Positions 54,104 through 63,352 of a DNA stretch of 64,000 nt are shown one piece after another. The position numbers were made by a program, and so were the translations under genes. The notes beneath the pieces were generated by a model. That model had not been told where the DNA came from. It saw only the letters and a program-made list of their open reading frames with translations, and made no database searches. Every line of letters begins with the position of its first letter. Within the stretch, counting starts at the first letter, position 1. This DNA comes from Marinobacter sp. 1-4A (GTDB taxonomy: Bacteria; Pseudomonadota; Gammaproteobacteria; Pseudomonadales; Oleiphilaceae): the NCBI RefSeq assembly GCF_016597725.1, contig NZ_VCGY01000003.1, positions 124,001 through 188,000 on the forward strand, given 5' to 3'.

Positions 54104-54145
54104 TCGTTGTTATACTGGGCAAATAGCCTCAAAGAACTGACGCCA

Positions 54146-55108
54146 ATGACTACCGGTAAAAATGAGCACAATATTCCAGTCCGGAGTCTTGGCTCAGAGC
54201 CTGAAAAGCCTGCAGGTGATGCGGGGCTCAAAACGATTCTCGATAATCTGGATGCCATGGTCTATGTGGCTGATTTCAAGACTCACGAGCTGCTATACAT
54301 GAATGCGTTTGGGTACAACATTCTGGGCGACTTTCAACAGGGGCAGAAGTGCTGGCAGGTTCTTCAAGACGCTGATAGTCCTTGCAGCTTCTGCACAAAT
54401 CACCTGCTGCTTGACAGCTCCGGCAACGCCACCGGGGTTCATGTTTGGGAGTTCCAGAACACCGTAAACAAGCGCTGGTACCAATGTCGCGATCAAGCTA
54501 TAACCTGGACCGACGGGCGTCTCGTTCGCCTTGAAATCGCCACAGACATTACTGACCGCAAAAACATGGAAATAGCCCTGCTGAGAGCGCAAGAGCGGGC
54601 TGAAGCAACATCCCTTCAAGACGAGCTCACACAGCTAAACAACCGCCGAGCATTTTTCCAGCTTGGCGGGCAGTTCCTAAAACACGCAAAACGGCGCAAC
54701 ACATCCATCGCAGCAATCATGTTTGACTTGGATCACTTCAAACTGATCAACGACACCTACGGCCACGAAGCCGGGGATGCCGTTCTCAGGGAAGTGGGTA
54801 GGTTGCTCCTAGCCGAAGTGCGAGACTCGGATATCGCCGCGCGCATTGGAGGCGAAGAATTTGCTGTGCTACTGCCAGAGTCTTCTCAGGAGCACGCCAT
54901 GGAACTCGCTGAGCGGCTACGCAACACTCTTGACGGCCTCAAGGTAAGGTACAAGCAGACGATGCTACGCCCAACCGCAAGCTTCGGTGTTGCCATGCTG
55001 TCGCCGGACGATGACCGGCTCGAGTCATTGCTATCACGAGCCGATGAAGCCATGTATCTATCCAAGGCCGACGGTCGAAACCGCGTGCACCTTTTCCCGC
55101 AGTTCTAA
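54146..55108 (+). CDS. PAS-GGDEF diguanylate cyclase
   Basis: Soluble protein of 320 residues from the ATG at 54146. The PAS domain (about 28-145) has a cysteine motif, CWQVLQD followed by PCSFC, often seen in metal- or redox-sensing PAS domains. The GGDEF domain (about 155-318) has an intact GGEEF site and the RxxD inhibitory site (RDSD) five residues before it. No membrane segment. Upstream GTG at 54107 has no ribosome site. Likely co-transcribed with the rhodanese, which may link sulfur/redox state to c-di-GMP. Confidence 0.85.
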   Translation: MTTGKNEHNIPVRSLGSEPEKPAGDAGLKTILDNLDAMVYVADFKTHELLYMNAFGYNILGDFQQGQKCWQVLQDADSPCSFCTNHLLLDSSGNATGVHVWEFQNTVNKRWYQCRDQAITWTDGRLVRLEIATDITDRKNMEIALLRAQERAEATSLQDELTQLNNRRAFFQLGGQFLKHAKRRNTSIAAIMFDLDHFKLINDTYGHEAGDAVLREVGRLLLAEVRDSDIAARIGGEEFAVLLPESSQEHAMELAERLRNTLDGLKVRYKQTMLRPTASFGVAMLSPDDDRLESLLSRADEAMYLSKADGRNRVHLFPQF

Positions 55109-55198
55109 ACCAAGCGCAAATCAAAGCCTGAGAGAACCGAAGGGTTAGCTACAAAGGGGCAGTGCGAGAATGTTTGAACTCACCCATCTGTCTATGGG

Positions 55199-55624
55199 CT
55201 AGGGCCGACGCGTAACCGCCATGGTCAGGCGGGAAATACAGGTGGTTTTACCCTCTTCGTTCGTCATACGAATCTCCCACACTTGGGTAGAGCTGCCGAT
55301 ATGAAGGGGTTTGGCGGTTCCGTATACCCAGCCCTTGGTGACGGGGCGTATGTGGTTGGCGTTAATTTCCAGCCCTACCGCAACAGTGGCCGGGTCTTTC
55401 AGGCAACAGTTTGCTGCCATGCTGCCAAGCGTTTCCGCTAGAACCACTGATGAGCCACCATGGAGAATGCCAAACGGCTGAACCGTGCGCTCATCTACGG
55501 GAATTCGGCCTGTTACGTAGTCATCCCCAATTTCGGTGTACTCAATACCCATGTGGGAAACGGCCGTATTTGCACTGGCTTTCGCCAACTGCTCAAGATC
55601 CGGTGTACGGGTCCAGATTGCCAT
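55199..55624 (-). CDS. PaaI/MenI-type hotdog acyl-CoA thioesterase
   Basis: A 141-residue hotdog thioesterase with the active-site segment PFGILHGGSSVVLAETLGS (His-Gly-Gly, catalytic Glu near 63) of the MenI/YdiI/EntH group. It probably hydrolyses aromatic or hydroxyaromatic acyl-CoA. Stand-alone, so the physiological substrate is open; the true PaaI of paa operons is related but not linked here. Confidence 0.82.
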   Translation of the reverse strand: MAIWTRTPDLEQLAKASANTAVSHMGIEYTEIGDDYVTGRIPVDERTVQPFGILHGGSSVVLAETLGSMAANCCLKDPATVAVGLEINANHIRPVTKGWVYGTAKPLHIGSSTQVWEIRMTNEEGKTTCISRLTMAVTRRP

Positions 55625-55676
55625 ACTGATAGAACTCTCTAGCTGGTTGGATGAATTGTCCCCGTCGCCCTATTGG

Positions 55677-56507
55677 CTAAAGTGACATGTAGCGGGCCGT
55701 ATACTCGCTGATAAGCGAGTCCAAGCGGCCTAAACTGAGTAGTGTATACAAGCGGTCGGCAATTCGCTCACGCAGTTCAAACGTATTGCAAGGCGATTTT
55801 TTGGAAAACGTATAGAACAGCCCTTCTGTGCTGACGGGGACATCCAAATCGACAAACTCGTCTGCCAACCCCAAGCGTTGAAGCTTCACTTGCCCTTGCA
55901 ACCGCTCATACAAAACGTAATCAACACGCCCGGCAAGCGCCATTTCAAAGGATTGTTCGATTGTCCGCACTCCAACTATATCCAAACTCTCTTGGGCAAA
56001 GCTGTCAAACTCTTGCCCAAAGCTGTTATTGATTAGTGTACCTCCGTGCTTACCCTGTAGATCCGACCAATGGCGATACTCGAAAACTCTATCTTTAGGC
56101 ACCCAAACGGATACCGTAAGTTGGGTAAACGGCGGCAACAGATAATCCATATATCGGGTGCGCTCGGGGGTGATGAAAGCCCCAGCAATCATATCCAGCT
56201 CGCCATATCTGGCATGGCGCTGAACTCGAGCCCACGAGCCAAGGCTCTTAACCTCAAGCTTCACCCCAAGGGGCTCAAGTATCTCCGCCAGCAATGCCGT
56301 GGCAACGCCGGTAAGCGCCCCCGGCTCTCGGGAGTCTTCCCAAAGCAGTGGTGGATACTCGGGGTTGCCGCTCACCGTTAGCGTTTTGCAGTCACGCTCT
56401 TCCGTCAATCCCGGTTTGCACAACACCATTGCTGCCAGCAGCAAGATAGAAAGTCTGGCAGAGACGCCGAGCGAATGTTTTATATGAGCTAACACGTTAG
56501 CGAGCAT
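55677..56507 (-). CDS. periplasmic solute-binding protein, family 3
   Basis: A 276-residue exported protein: signal segment SARLSILLLAAMVLCKPGLT, then TLTVSGNPEYPPLLWEDSRE and GVATALLAEILEPLGVKLEV, the start of an amino-acid-type (SBP_bac_3) fold. WARVQRHARYGELDMIAGAF and EFDSFAQESLDIVGVRT follow. No permease or ATPase adjoins it, and no enzyme domain is fused, so it may be a sensor-type or scavenging protein. Ligand unknown. Confidence 0.78.
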   Translation of the reverse strand: MLANVLAHIKHSLGVSARLSILLLAAMVLCKPGLTEERDCKTLTVSGNPEYPPLLWEDSREPGALTGVATALLAEILEPLGVKLEVKSLGSWARVQRHARYGELDMIAGAFITPERTRYMDYLLPPFTQLTVSVWVPKDRVFEYRHWSDLQGKHGGTLINNSFGQEFDSFAQESLDIVGVRTIEQSFEMALAGRVDYVLYERLQGQVKLQRLGLADEFVDLDVPVSTEGLFYTFSKKSPCNTFELRERIADRLYTLLSLGRLDSLISEYTARYMSL

Positions 56508-56793
56508 CCTGTTCTCGGGTTTTCAGCCACAAATTGACGCCGGAACTATCGCTGTACCCGGCGTACCATCTCAAACGAGTGAGTGTAATTATCTGTATAC
56601 TTCAATATCAGATCTTCGTACAGGCCTTCTACTTTACTCAGTATAGACGCTCTCAAATCCGTGCACCCTCTGCCTACGTAAAAAGACTCATGTTATAGCG
56701 GTTGAATTCACACGCTAGCAGCACAAGACAAAGGAACAAGCCAGATAAAAACAGGTGACTCTCATTTTTTTCACAATGAAAAGGACAGGCACT

Positions 56794-57477
56794 ATGAAGA
56801 TCCTAATGGTACTTACCTCACACGACCAGATGGGCGACACCGGGCACAAGACCGGCTTCTGGCTGGAAGAGTTTACCGCGCCCTATTACGTATTCCGCGA
56901 CGCCGGCGCAGACATCACCATCGCATCGCCGAAAGGTGGAAAACCTCCCATCGATCCTAACAGCGAAGCCGATGAAGCGCTGACCGATACCACCCGCCGC
57001 TTTCAGGCAGATGCCCACGCCAGGGAATCCCTCGCTAGCACAAAGAAACTGAGCGATGTGCAGATGAACGAGTTTGATGCGGTCTTCTATCCCGGTGGTC
57101 ACGGCCCCCTATGGGATTTGGTCAACGATGACAAATCCATCGCTCTGCTCAAGGCCGCTTATGAACAAGACAAAGTCATTGGTGCTGTATGCCATGCACC
57201 AGCGGTGTTCAAAAATGTTGAGATTAAGCCGGGTCAAAATCTTGTTGGCGGTCGGCAGGTAACCGGTTTTAGCAACAGCGAAGAAGAGGCAGCTGGCCTC
57301 ACCGCTGTGGTGCCTTTTCTGTTGGAAGACATGCTGAAAGAAAACACAGCAACCTACTCCAAAGGCGACGACTGGGCGCCGCATATTGTTGTGGACGGCA
57401 AGCTGATTACCGGCCAAAACCCGGCCTCGTCCGAGGGTGCGGCCAAAGCGGTAGTGCAAACCCTCCAGCAAGACTGA
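56794..57477 (+). CDS. DJ-1/PfpI-family class I glutamine amidotransferase-like protein
   Basis: A 227-residue protein from the ATG at 56794 with AAGGACAGG upstream; the extension to 56755 is rejected. The nucleophile elbow is GAVCHAPAVF (Cys near 124), with the oxyanion YPGGHGPLWDL and Glu-rich N-terminal segment of the HchA/YajL group. Members act as chaperone, glyoxalase III or deglycase; which applies is not evident. Ends at an intrinsic terminator. The 286 bases before it hold no recognisable gene. Confidence 0.83.
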   Translation: MKILMVLTSHDQMGDTGHKTGFWLEEFTAPYYVFRDAGADITIASPKGGKPPIDPNSEADEALTDTTRRFQADAHARESLASTKKLSDVQMNEFDAVFYPGGHGPLWDLVNDDKSIALLKAAYEQDKVIGAVCHAPAVFKNVEIKPGQNLVGGRQVTGFSNSEEEAAGLTAVVPFLLEDMLKENTATYSKGDDWAPHIVVDGKLITGQNPASSEGAAKAVVQTLQQD

Positions 57478-57494
57478 CAGCGCGATAGCTGCGA

Positions 57495-57530
57495 CCCCGG
57501 CTTGGCCCCTTGCTTGGCCGGGGCATTTTT
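57495..57530 (+). terminator. Rho-independent terminator after the DJ-1 gene
   Basis: CCCCGGC (57495-57501) pairs with GCCGGGG (57517-57523), followed by CATTTTT. Confidence 0.75.
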
Positions 57531-57617
57531 GCTGCCACGATCTCCGGCAATTAAGCACCAACATTCGCCAGTCTGTGCTAACGTTTTGAAGAATATCTCA
57601 AAAGGCTGGCTTTTTTC

Positions 57618-58346
57618 ATGAGTAATCCAAAACACACCCTTTTCTGGATGACGCTCTTCCTCGCGGTAGTCGCAGTGGTTGGCGTACTGATCCACAAACC
57701 TCTGGCCTCCGCTTTTATGGCCAACTGGGTTTTCAACCTGCTGATTGTTGGCGTGTTGCTTATCGGCATCGGCCTCACCTATCGTCAGGTATTTATCCTG
57801 TTTCCGGAACTGCGCTGGGTTTCCCAGTTCCGCACCGGCCACTCCGGCCTTTCGGTATTGCAAGAACCCCGTCTGCTCAAACCTCTGGCCCGGCAGTTAG
57901 GTGAAGAATCCAAGCGAGACCGCTTCACGCTTTCTACCATGTCGCTTCGTACCGTTCTGGATGGCATTCATTCAAGAATGGATGAGCAGCGGGAGATCAC
58001 CCGTTATTTTATCAGCCTGTTGGTTTTTCTCGGGCTCCTAGGCACCTTCTGGGGCTTGCTCGGTACCATCAATGCGGTAGGTGAAGTGATTACCAATCTG
58101 GACATGGGCCAAGGCGATTTCGGCAAGGTATTCGCAGATCTCCAAGCCGGGCTGCTAACGCCGCTACAAGGCATGGGCACCGCGTTCAGCTCATCTCTGT
58201 TTGGCCTTGGTGGGTCGCTAATACTCGGCTTTCTCGATATTCAGGCTGGCCACGCCCAGAACCGCTTCTACGATGGGCTGGAAGAATGGCTTACCGGTGT
58301 AACCAACCTGTTAGACCCATTCACCAGCAATGAACCCCAGCCATGA
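57618..58346 (+). CDS. MotA/TolQ/ExbB-family proton-channel protein
   Basis: A 242-residue membrane protein with helices at about 9-27, 37-55, 132-160 and 180-208. The third and fourth contain the ExbB/MotA channel pattern (SLLVFLGLLGTFWGLLGTINAV and LQGMGTAFSSSLFGLGGSLIL). Its gene overlaps that of an OmpA-domain partner by ATGA, so the two should form an ion-driven stator-like complex. No flagellar, tol or exb genes adjoin. Function unknown; related pairs are often annotated as flagellar motor proteins. Confidence 0.78.
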   Translation: MSNPKHTLFWMTLFLAVVAVVGVLIHKPLASAFMANWVFNLLIVGVLLIGIGLTYRQVFILFPELRWVSQFRTGHSGLSVLQEPRLLKPLARQLGEESKRDRFTLSTMSLRTVLDGIHSRMDEQREITRYFISLLVFLGLLGTFWGLLGTINAVGEVITNLDMGQGDFGKVFADLQAGLLTPLQGMGTAFSSSLFGLGGSLILGFLDIQAGHAQNRFYDGLEEWLTGVTNLLDPFTSNEPQP

Positions 58347-59389
58347 TCGGTTCCAGACGCCGAAGCCGTAGCACTATCAATGTGTGGCCAGGGTACGTAG
58401 ACGCACTCTCGGCCCTGTTGATGCTGGTGATATTCATGCTGCTGGTTTACGTGGTGAGCCAGCTTTACCTTTCCCAAACGCTATCGGACCGCAATTCCGA
58501 ATTGGCCCGCCTGAACCAGCGTTTAAGTGAAATATCACAACTACTGGGGCTGGAACAGAGCAAAACCGAGGCGCTGGAGCAGCAAATGCTCACGGTTCAA
58601 AGCAACTTCAGCGACAGCCAAGCTGAAAACGAAGACCTGAAAGACCGGCTGGACGCTACCCGCAATCAGCTTATGCAGCAAACCGCCGATGCCGAAGCCC
58701 GCGCAGAAAGGCTGGCAAACATGAATCAAGAGCTGGACGACAAGGAGGAGCTCTCCGTTAGCCAGCAGAACATGATCCTGCGGCTATCCAACCAAATTGC
58801 ATCGCTTCAGAACCAACTGCGCCAGATAACCGCCGCCCTTAAACTGCAGCAGGAAATGACTGCAGATAAAGAAGGTGAGCTGGAAAAAGTCAGCCAACGC
58901 TTGAATACCCTGCTGGCTGAGCGCGTCAACCAGCTGGAACAGTACCAATCGGAATTCTTCTCGCGGCTGCGGAATATTCTGGCGGCCAATGAAAACATTC
59001 GGGTGGTCGGCGACCGCTTTCTGCTGCCTTCGGAGCTACTGTTTGCATCCGGCTCCGCCCGACTGGGGGTAGAAGGGAAGCGCGAACTTGATAAACTCGC
59101 CGGCGTTCTGCTTGAAGTGGTCGAAACCATACCGGCGGATCTCGACTGGATTCTGCGTATTGATGGCCACACTGACCTAATACCCATCAACACGCCGCAG
59201 TTTCCCTCCAACTGGGAACTTTCAACCGCCCGAGCGGTGGCCGTTGTTCGCTACCTGTCAGATCAAAGCGTGCCACAAAATCGAATGGTTGCGGCAGGAT
59301 TTGGCGAATTCTTCCCGGTTGCGGAGGGCACTACTCCAGAGGCTTTACAGAAAAATCGACGCATCGAAATCAAGTTGACGGACCGCTAA
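58343..59389 (+). CDS. OmpA-domain, MotB-like partner of the proton-channel protein
   Basis: A 348-residue protein: basic N-terminus, one helix (about 18-41, YVDALSALLMLVIFMLLVYV) with Asp20 where MotB has its proton-binding Asp, a long coiled coil (about 45-215, Gln/Glu/Leu-rich heptads) and a C-terminal OmpA peptidoglycan-binding domain (about 235-348; RIDGHTDLIP, NWELSTARAVAVVRYL). The ~170-residue coiled coil is longer than in MotB or ExbD and could reach across the periplasm. Convergent with panE, sharing four bases. Confidence 0.8.
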   Translation: MIGSRRRSRSTINVWPGYVDALSALLMLVIFMLLVYVVSQLYLSQTLSDRNSELARLNQRLSEISQLLGLEQSKTEALEQQMLTVQSNFSDSQAENEDLKDRLDATRNQLMQQTADAEARAERLANMNQELDDKEELSVSQQNMILRLSNQIASLQNQLRQITAALKLQQEMTADKEGELEKVSQRLNTLLAERVNQLEQYQSEFFSRLRNILAANENIRVVGDRFLLPSELLFASGSARLGVEGKRELDKLAGVLLEVVETIPADLDWILRIDGHTDLIPINTPQFPSNWELSTARAVAVVRYLSDQSVPQNRMVAAGFGEFFPVAEGTTPEALQKNRRIEIKLTDR

Positions 59390-60330
59390 TTCAGACCATG
59401 CTCCAGAAGCGCATTCACGGTCGTAGTATAGGGGGCGTCAATTCCGAGCTCATTGGAGCGGCGAAGCACTGCCCCGGCGATGCCATCCAGCTCAAGAGGG
59501 CGGCCCTTTTCCTTATCGACCAACATGGATGTTTTGATTGCGTTGAAGCTGCTGATCAGTGCGAACATCTCGTCAACATCGGCTTTGCCAAGCTCCACGC
59601 CGTCGGCCTTTGCGGCTGCGGCGGCCTCCGCCATCATGCCCTGCACGATCTGGCTGAGCCGGGGATGTCGGGTCAGGCTTTGCGTATCCAACCCGGTGAG
59701 GGCAGAGATCGGATTGACCCCATTGTTGATCACCAGCTTACGCCACAATTCAGAGCGAATGTTATCCGACACGATTGACGGAATGCCAGCCTTCTCAAAT
59801 GCGGTTTGCAGAATTTCCAGAAGCGGGCGACGGGCGTCCTGCTCATCCGGAACCACCGGCCACTCGCCCATAATAATCTGCGCGACGCCTTCCGCTTCAA
59901 CAACGCCGGGCCCAACGATATGGCCACCGATGCGCACAGCTAGGCCACCAAGAACACGGCTCTCGCCAAGCCTTTTGGCAATCAAAGGTTCGTTATCCAC
60001 CCCGTTTTGCAACGACAGAACAGGCACATCACTTTGTGCCAGCCAGGGGCCCAGCTCATCCAGCACAGCCTTTGTGGCGGTGGACTTTAACGCAATGGCA
60101 ACAACATCAAAGTCCCCGGGCTGGTAATCCTGCATCAACGTAGCATGATCAACTGCGGGAACCCGACACTCTATCTGACGATTCTCGTAATGAACCAGTA
60201 GGCCCTTTTTCTTCAGGGCCACAAGGTGTGCACCACGGGCCGTAAGAACAACCCGGTGGCCGGCTTCAGCCAACCTTGCCCCATAATAACCCCCAACTCC
60301 GCCTGCGCCGATCATGAGCACACTGAGCAT
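59386..60330 (-). CDS. PanE/ApbA-family 2-dehydropantoate 2-reductase-like protein
   Basis: NADPH-dependent ketoacid reductase of 314 residues. The start at 60330 (MLSVLMIGAGGVGGYYG) has GGGGA eight bases upstream and puts the nucleotide-binding GxGxxG at the N-terminus. ALKSTAT near 77, LQNGVDNEPLI near 105 and the catalytic Lys in WRKLVINNGVNPISALTG near 190 are conserved. The frame stays open upstream into the MFS relic, which explains a spurious longer ORF. True KPR and other short-chain ketoacid reductases are not distinguishable here. Confidence 0.82.
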   Translation of the reverse strand: MLSVLMIGAGGVGGYYGARLAEAGHRVVLTARGAHLVALKKKGLLVHYENRQIECRVPAVDHATLMQDYQPGDFDVVAIALKSTATKAVLDELGPWLAQSDVPVLSLQNGVDNEPLIAKRLGESRVLGGLAVRIGGHIVGPGVVEAEGVAQIIMGEWPVVPDEQDARRPLLEILQTAFEKAGIPSIVSDNIRSELWRKLVINNGVNPISALTGLDTQSLTRHPRLSQIVQGMMAEAAAAAKADGVELGKADVDEMFALISSFNAIKTSMLVDKEKGRPLELDGIAGAVLRRSNELGIDAPYTTTVNALLEHGLN

Positions 60331-60737
60331 GTGAAGAGTCCCCGTTGCCAGTTTGCGGTCATTAAACACCATCATAGCCTGCAGGGTGGCCAAGGAGCCA
60401 AATGCAACCTGGCATCCCTCTGCCGGATATGCGCCAGCGTTCGCCCCACCCCAAAACCCGATAACGACTCCAATGCCCCACTGAAAAACAAAAGCCCCCC
60501 AGAAACACCAGCAAGTTGAGCGCGGTGCTGGCTCGGCCAGTCAGACTTCTGTCAAAGTGACCTGACACCAAAGAAAATAATGTGGCGGACGCGGAGCCCA
60601 GGAATCCCATTACAGCCATGAATAGAGGCAGTACAGCTACGTGCCAGCCAGATGCCATGGTCGCAACCATGCCCATAAACAGCTGCCTCCAGCAGCCAGG
60701 CTACCGGTGTGGTTGCAGCCAGCGGCGAATGGCACAA
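60331..60737 (-). pseudogene. relic of an MFS transporter C-terminus with frameshift
   Basis: Only the last ~130 residues of a 12-helix transporter remain. One frame reads VAVLPLFMAVMGFLGSASAT and FSLVSGHFDRSLTGRASTAL, then loses homology at a run of six C (60495-60500, G on the coding strand). Dropping one base restores FVFQWGIGVVIGFWGG and AFGSLATLQAMMV, the expected MFS end. A stop lies upstream of the first conserved segment and nothing resembling the N-terminal helices is found. The restored frame runs without a stop into panE. Dead gene left by deletion is the simplest reading. Confidence 0.65.
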
Positions 60738-60821
60738 ATATACTCAAAGCAACTTTTCGCGTCTGTGTCGCTGGCGCTACTTCAAGCTCTATCATTGCCA
60801 CTCCATCTATTCTAGGGTGCT

Positions 60822-62417
60822 TTATTTCATATATACCTGCGGGGTACTGCCAGCATCGGCCGGCATTAGGTGCTTGATCAGCAAGTGCTGCCGGCCGACA
60901 TGATAGCCGACGGCCTGACCCGCCTTGACGGTATCAAGAAGCTGCTCGCTGGTACTGACTGCTATTTGATGTATATCGTGAATGTCCTGATTCAGCTGAT
61001 GTACGGTCTGGTTTTGCTGCTCACTGGCCGCGGCAATCTGTTGATTCAGACCATTGCTCTCAGAAATGCCCGCTACGATATTCTGAAGCTCTTCGGTGCT
61101 GGCAGACACCTGTTCGACACTGACTGCGGACTGACGCTTGCTCTTTTCGGTGGACTCGACCACCCGCCGGGACCCTTCCTGCAAGGCGTTGATCATCTCT
61201 TGAATCTCGTCGGTGGATTCCTGCGTCCGTTGCGCGAGTGAGCGAACCTCATCTGCCACCACAGCAAACCCTCGACCACTGTCTCCGGCACGTGCGGCTT
61301 CGATGGCAGCGTTCAGGGCCAGCAGGTTGGTTTGCTCCGCAATGGCGACGATTACATCCAGTATCCGGCCTATGGACTGGCTATTCCTATCCAGCTCCTC
61401 CACGATCTGGCCGGACTCTTCCAGCTCCTGCGCCAGTGCACGAATGCTGTTTCGGGCAGCGGCTGCCGAACGAGCACTCTCTTCTCCGGATGCCCTGTTC
61501 CGTGCACTGAGACTGGCGGCCTGCTCGGTGTTCTCTGAAACCTCCCGAATGCTTGCACTGAATTCTTCGATGGATGTGGCCACTGTGGACAGTGCCAACA
61601 GCTGCTTTTCAGAGGCGTCTGTGCTCACCTGCAACAAGCGGTTGGCCTGCAGGACATTGTCCTCAATCTGCCCGCTGCTATCGCGGATTCTGGTCGCCAT
61701 GACCTCCAGCCGCACTTCCACCAGCCGCATGGCAATTTCGATCTGACCAACCAGACCGGCATCGCCGGTATAAACCAGTTGCTTGATCGGATGGCTGACG
61801 ATTTTGCGACACCGATGGTACAGCCGGTTCAGCGGGCGGTTGAGGCAGTACAGAGAGCCAAACGAAACGGCACCACCCAAGGCAAAAAAGATAGCAGACA
61901 GGCCAGTCTGGCCGAACATCCCCGCAACTAGCGAAGGAGTGAGGCAAAGCGTACCAACAAGCCATTGCTGGGTGGCTGGCCCTGGCAGGGGGACTCTCAG
62001 CGCCAAGGGCTGCTTGCCCATGCTGCGAGCCCGATAAACCTGCTCGGTACGTTGTATGACATCAATATCAGGTATCCGGTAAATGGCCTGATACTCAAGC
62101 ACCGTGCCTTCTGTGTCCGTAATGGGGCTGACAAACGCATCGAGCCACCAATCCGATCCATCGGCCTTGCGATTACAGAGCATACCCATCCAGGATTCAC
62201 CCCGGCCAATGGTATCCCACAAATCCTTGAGCGGACCCTTGGGCATTTTGGGGTGTCTCAACTTCCTGAACGAGCCTGCTTTCAGCTCGTCTTCCAGGAA
62301 GCCACTGAGTGCACAAAATGCCCTGCTCGCGTAGGTGATTTCACCTTCGCTGTCGGTCAATCCCAGTAGCTGAGCCTGCTCATGGGGGTACTCCGGGACC
62401 GTTTCAAATCGGGACAT
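60822..62417 (-). CDS. Aer-like PAS methyl-accepting receptor (energy taxis)
   Basis: A 531-residue receptor from the ATG at 62417, which has GGAGG nine bases upstream; the extension to 62465 is rejected. PAS domain (about 10-115) with Aer hallmarks: [27 protein letters not shown] and a Trp-rich [13 protein letters not shown]. Two close hydrophobic segments (about 148-190), no periplasmic domain, then the signalling coiled coil with [18 protein letters not shown] near 372. FAD binding is expected from the Aer likeness, so redox or oxygen sensing is inferred. Confidence 0.87.
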   Translation of the reverse strand: MSRFETVPEYPHEQAQLLGLTDSEGEITYASRAFCALSGFLEDELKAGSFRKLRHPKMPKGPLKDLWDTIGRGESWMGMLCNRKADGSDWWLDAFVSPITDTEGTVLEYQAIYRIPDIDVIQRTEQVYRARSMGKQPLALRVPLPGPATQQWLVGTLCLTPSLVAGMFGQTGLSAIFFALGGAVSFGSLYCLNRPLNRLYHRCRKIVSHPIKQLVYTGDAGLVGQIEIAMRLVEVRLEVMATRIRDSSGQIEDNVLQANRLLQVSTDASEKQLLALSTVATSIEEFSASIREVSENTEQAASLSARNRASGEESARSAAAARNSIRALAQELEESGQIVEELDRNSQSIGRILDVIVAIAEQTNLLALNAAIEAARAGDSGRGFAVVADEVRSLAQRTQESTDEIQEMINALQEGSRRVVESTEKSKRQSAVSVEQVSASTEELQNIVAGISESNGLNQQIAAASEQQNQTVHQLNQDIHDIHQIAVSTSEQLLDTVKAGQAVGYHVGRQHLLIKHLMPADAGSTPQVYMK

Positions 62418-62461
62418 CCTGTTTAACCTCCGAAATGGAATAAGGGACCGCAAGCAACACC

Positions 62462-62526
62462 ACACAGGCCTCTGTGTAACCCGATATCAGAAAGCTGTGA
62501 CATCGGGTTTCAGAAGGGTCTGAAAC
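62462..62526 (-). terminator. cluster of hairpins after dmpH
   Basis: Three stems: 62507-62514 with 62519-62526; 62478-62485 with 62502-62509; and 62462-62467 with 62472-62477. The first two share bases 62507-62509 and exclude each other. No U-tract follows on the minus strand; probably a Rho-dependent or processing end of the meta-cleavage transcript. Confidence 0.35.
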
Positions 62527-62545
62527 ACACGCAAAGCATAGGCCC

Positions 62546-63352
62546 TTAAACAAATTTACCGCTTAAGGTGCCTAAATCCTGATAGCGCACGGTAAAAGCA
62601 TCACCTTTATCAACCTGAACCGCCGCCGTGATAGCTCCGATCATGATAAAACTGCCAGCCGGCAAGCTCTCTCCACGCTCTCCCATCATATTGGCTAGCA
62701 TGGCTACCGAAGCAGCCGGGTGCCCCAATACCGCAGCTCCCGCACCGGTCTGAACCACTTCGCCGTTGATTTCCATCACCACGCCGATGGTCTTCAGGTC
62801 TACATCTGCAACATCGGCCATGCGCCCGCCGGTTACGAAACGGCTGGATGACGAGTTATCGGCGATCACGCTTTTGAGGTCAAATTTGAAATCCTTGTAA
62901 CGGGAATCGATCACTTCAACCGCGGGCATAACGAAATCGGTGGCACGCAGCACATCGCCTATGTGTACACCCGGCCCTTTCAGTTCGTCCTTGAGTACAA
63001 AGGCCAGCTCTGCCTCAATCTTGGGATGAATCAGCTCATCGTGCTTGATCTCACCACCTTCAGGCACACTAAAATAGTCCGCAAGGAAACCATAACAAGG
63101 CTGCTCAACACCCATCTGTGCCATCTTGGCCCAGGAGGTAAGGCCCATTTTCATGCCAACAATCTTGTGACCGCGCTCTTCCTTGCGACGACGCATTTCC
63201 CACTGGATGTCGAAGGCATCCTTATAGGTCATTTGCGGGTAGTCGTCGGTGATCTTGGTGATCTCATAAGCTTCAAGTTCGGCGTTCTCGCAGTGGATCG
63301 CCAACTCTTCAATCTGCGCCTGGGTCAGTTTGTTCTCATATGCTTCAGTCAT
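62546..63352 (-). CDS. dmpH: 4-oxalocrotonate decarboxylase
   Basis: Converts 4-oxalocrotonate to 2-hydroxypenta-2,4-dienoate and CO2 in the catechol meta-cleavage pathway. The 268-residue protein follows DmpH/XylI throughout: NAELEAYEITKITDDYPQMT, KIVGMKMGLTSWAKMAQMGV, HPKIEAELAFVL (metal ligands) and FKFDLKSVIADNSSSSRF. The hydratase DmpE is related but lacks several of these segments. Its ATG overlaps the aldolase stop by one base. Confidence 0.9.
   Translation of the reverse strand: MTEAYENKLTQAQIEELAIHCENAELEAYEITKITDDYPQMTYKDAFDIQWEMRRRKEERGHKIVGMKMGLTSWAKMAQMGVEQPCYGFLADYFSVPEGGEIKHDELIHPKIEAELAFVLKDELKGPGVHIGDVLRATDFVMPAVEVIDSRYKDFKFDLKSVIADNSSSSRFVTGGRMADVADVDLKTIGVVMEINGEVVQTGAGAAVLGHPAASVAMLANMMGERGESLPAGSFIMIGAITAAVQVDKGDAFTVRYQDLGTLSGKFV

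Noticed and set aside
57618-59389. Zorya-type anti-phage system (ZorAB)
   Set aside because: The channel protein is short, without the long cytoplasmic tail of ZorA, and no ZorC/D/E helicase or nuclease genes follow.
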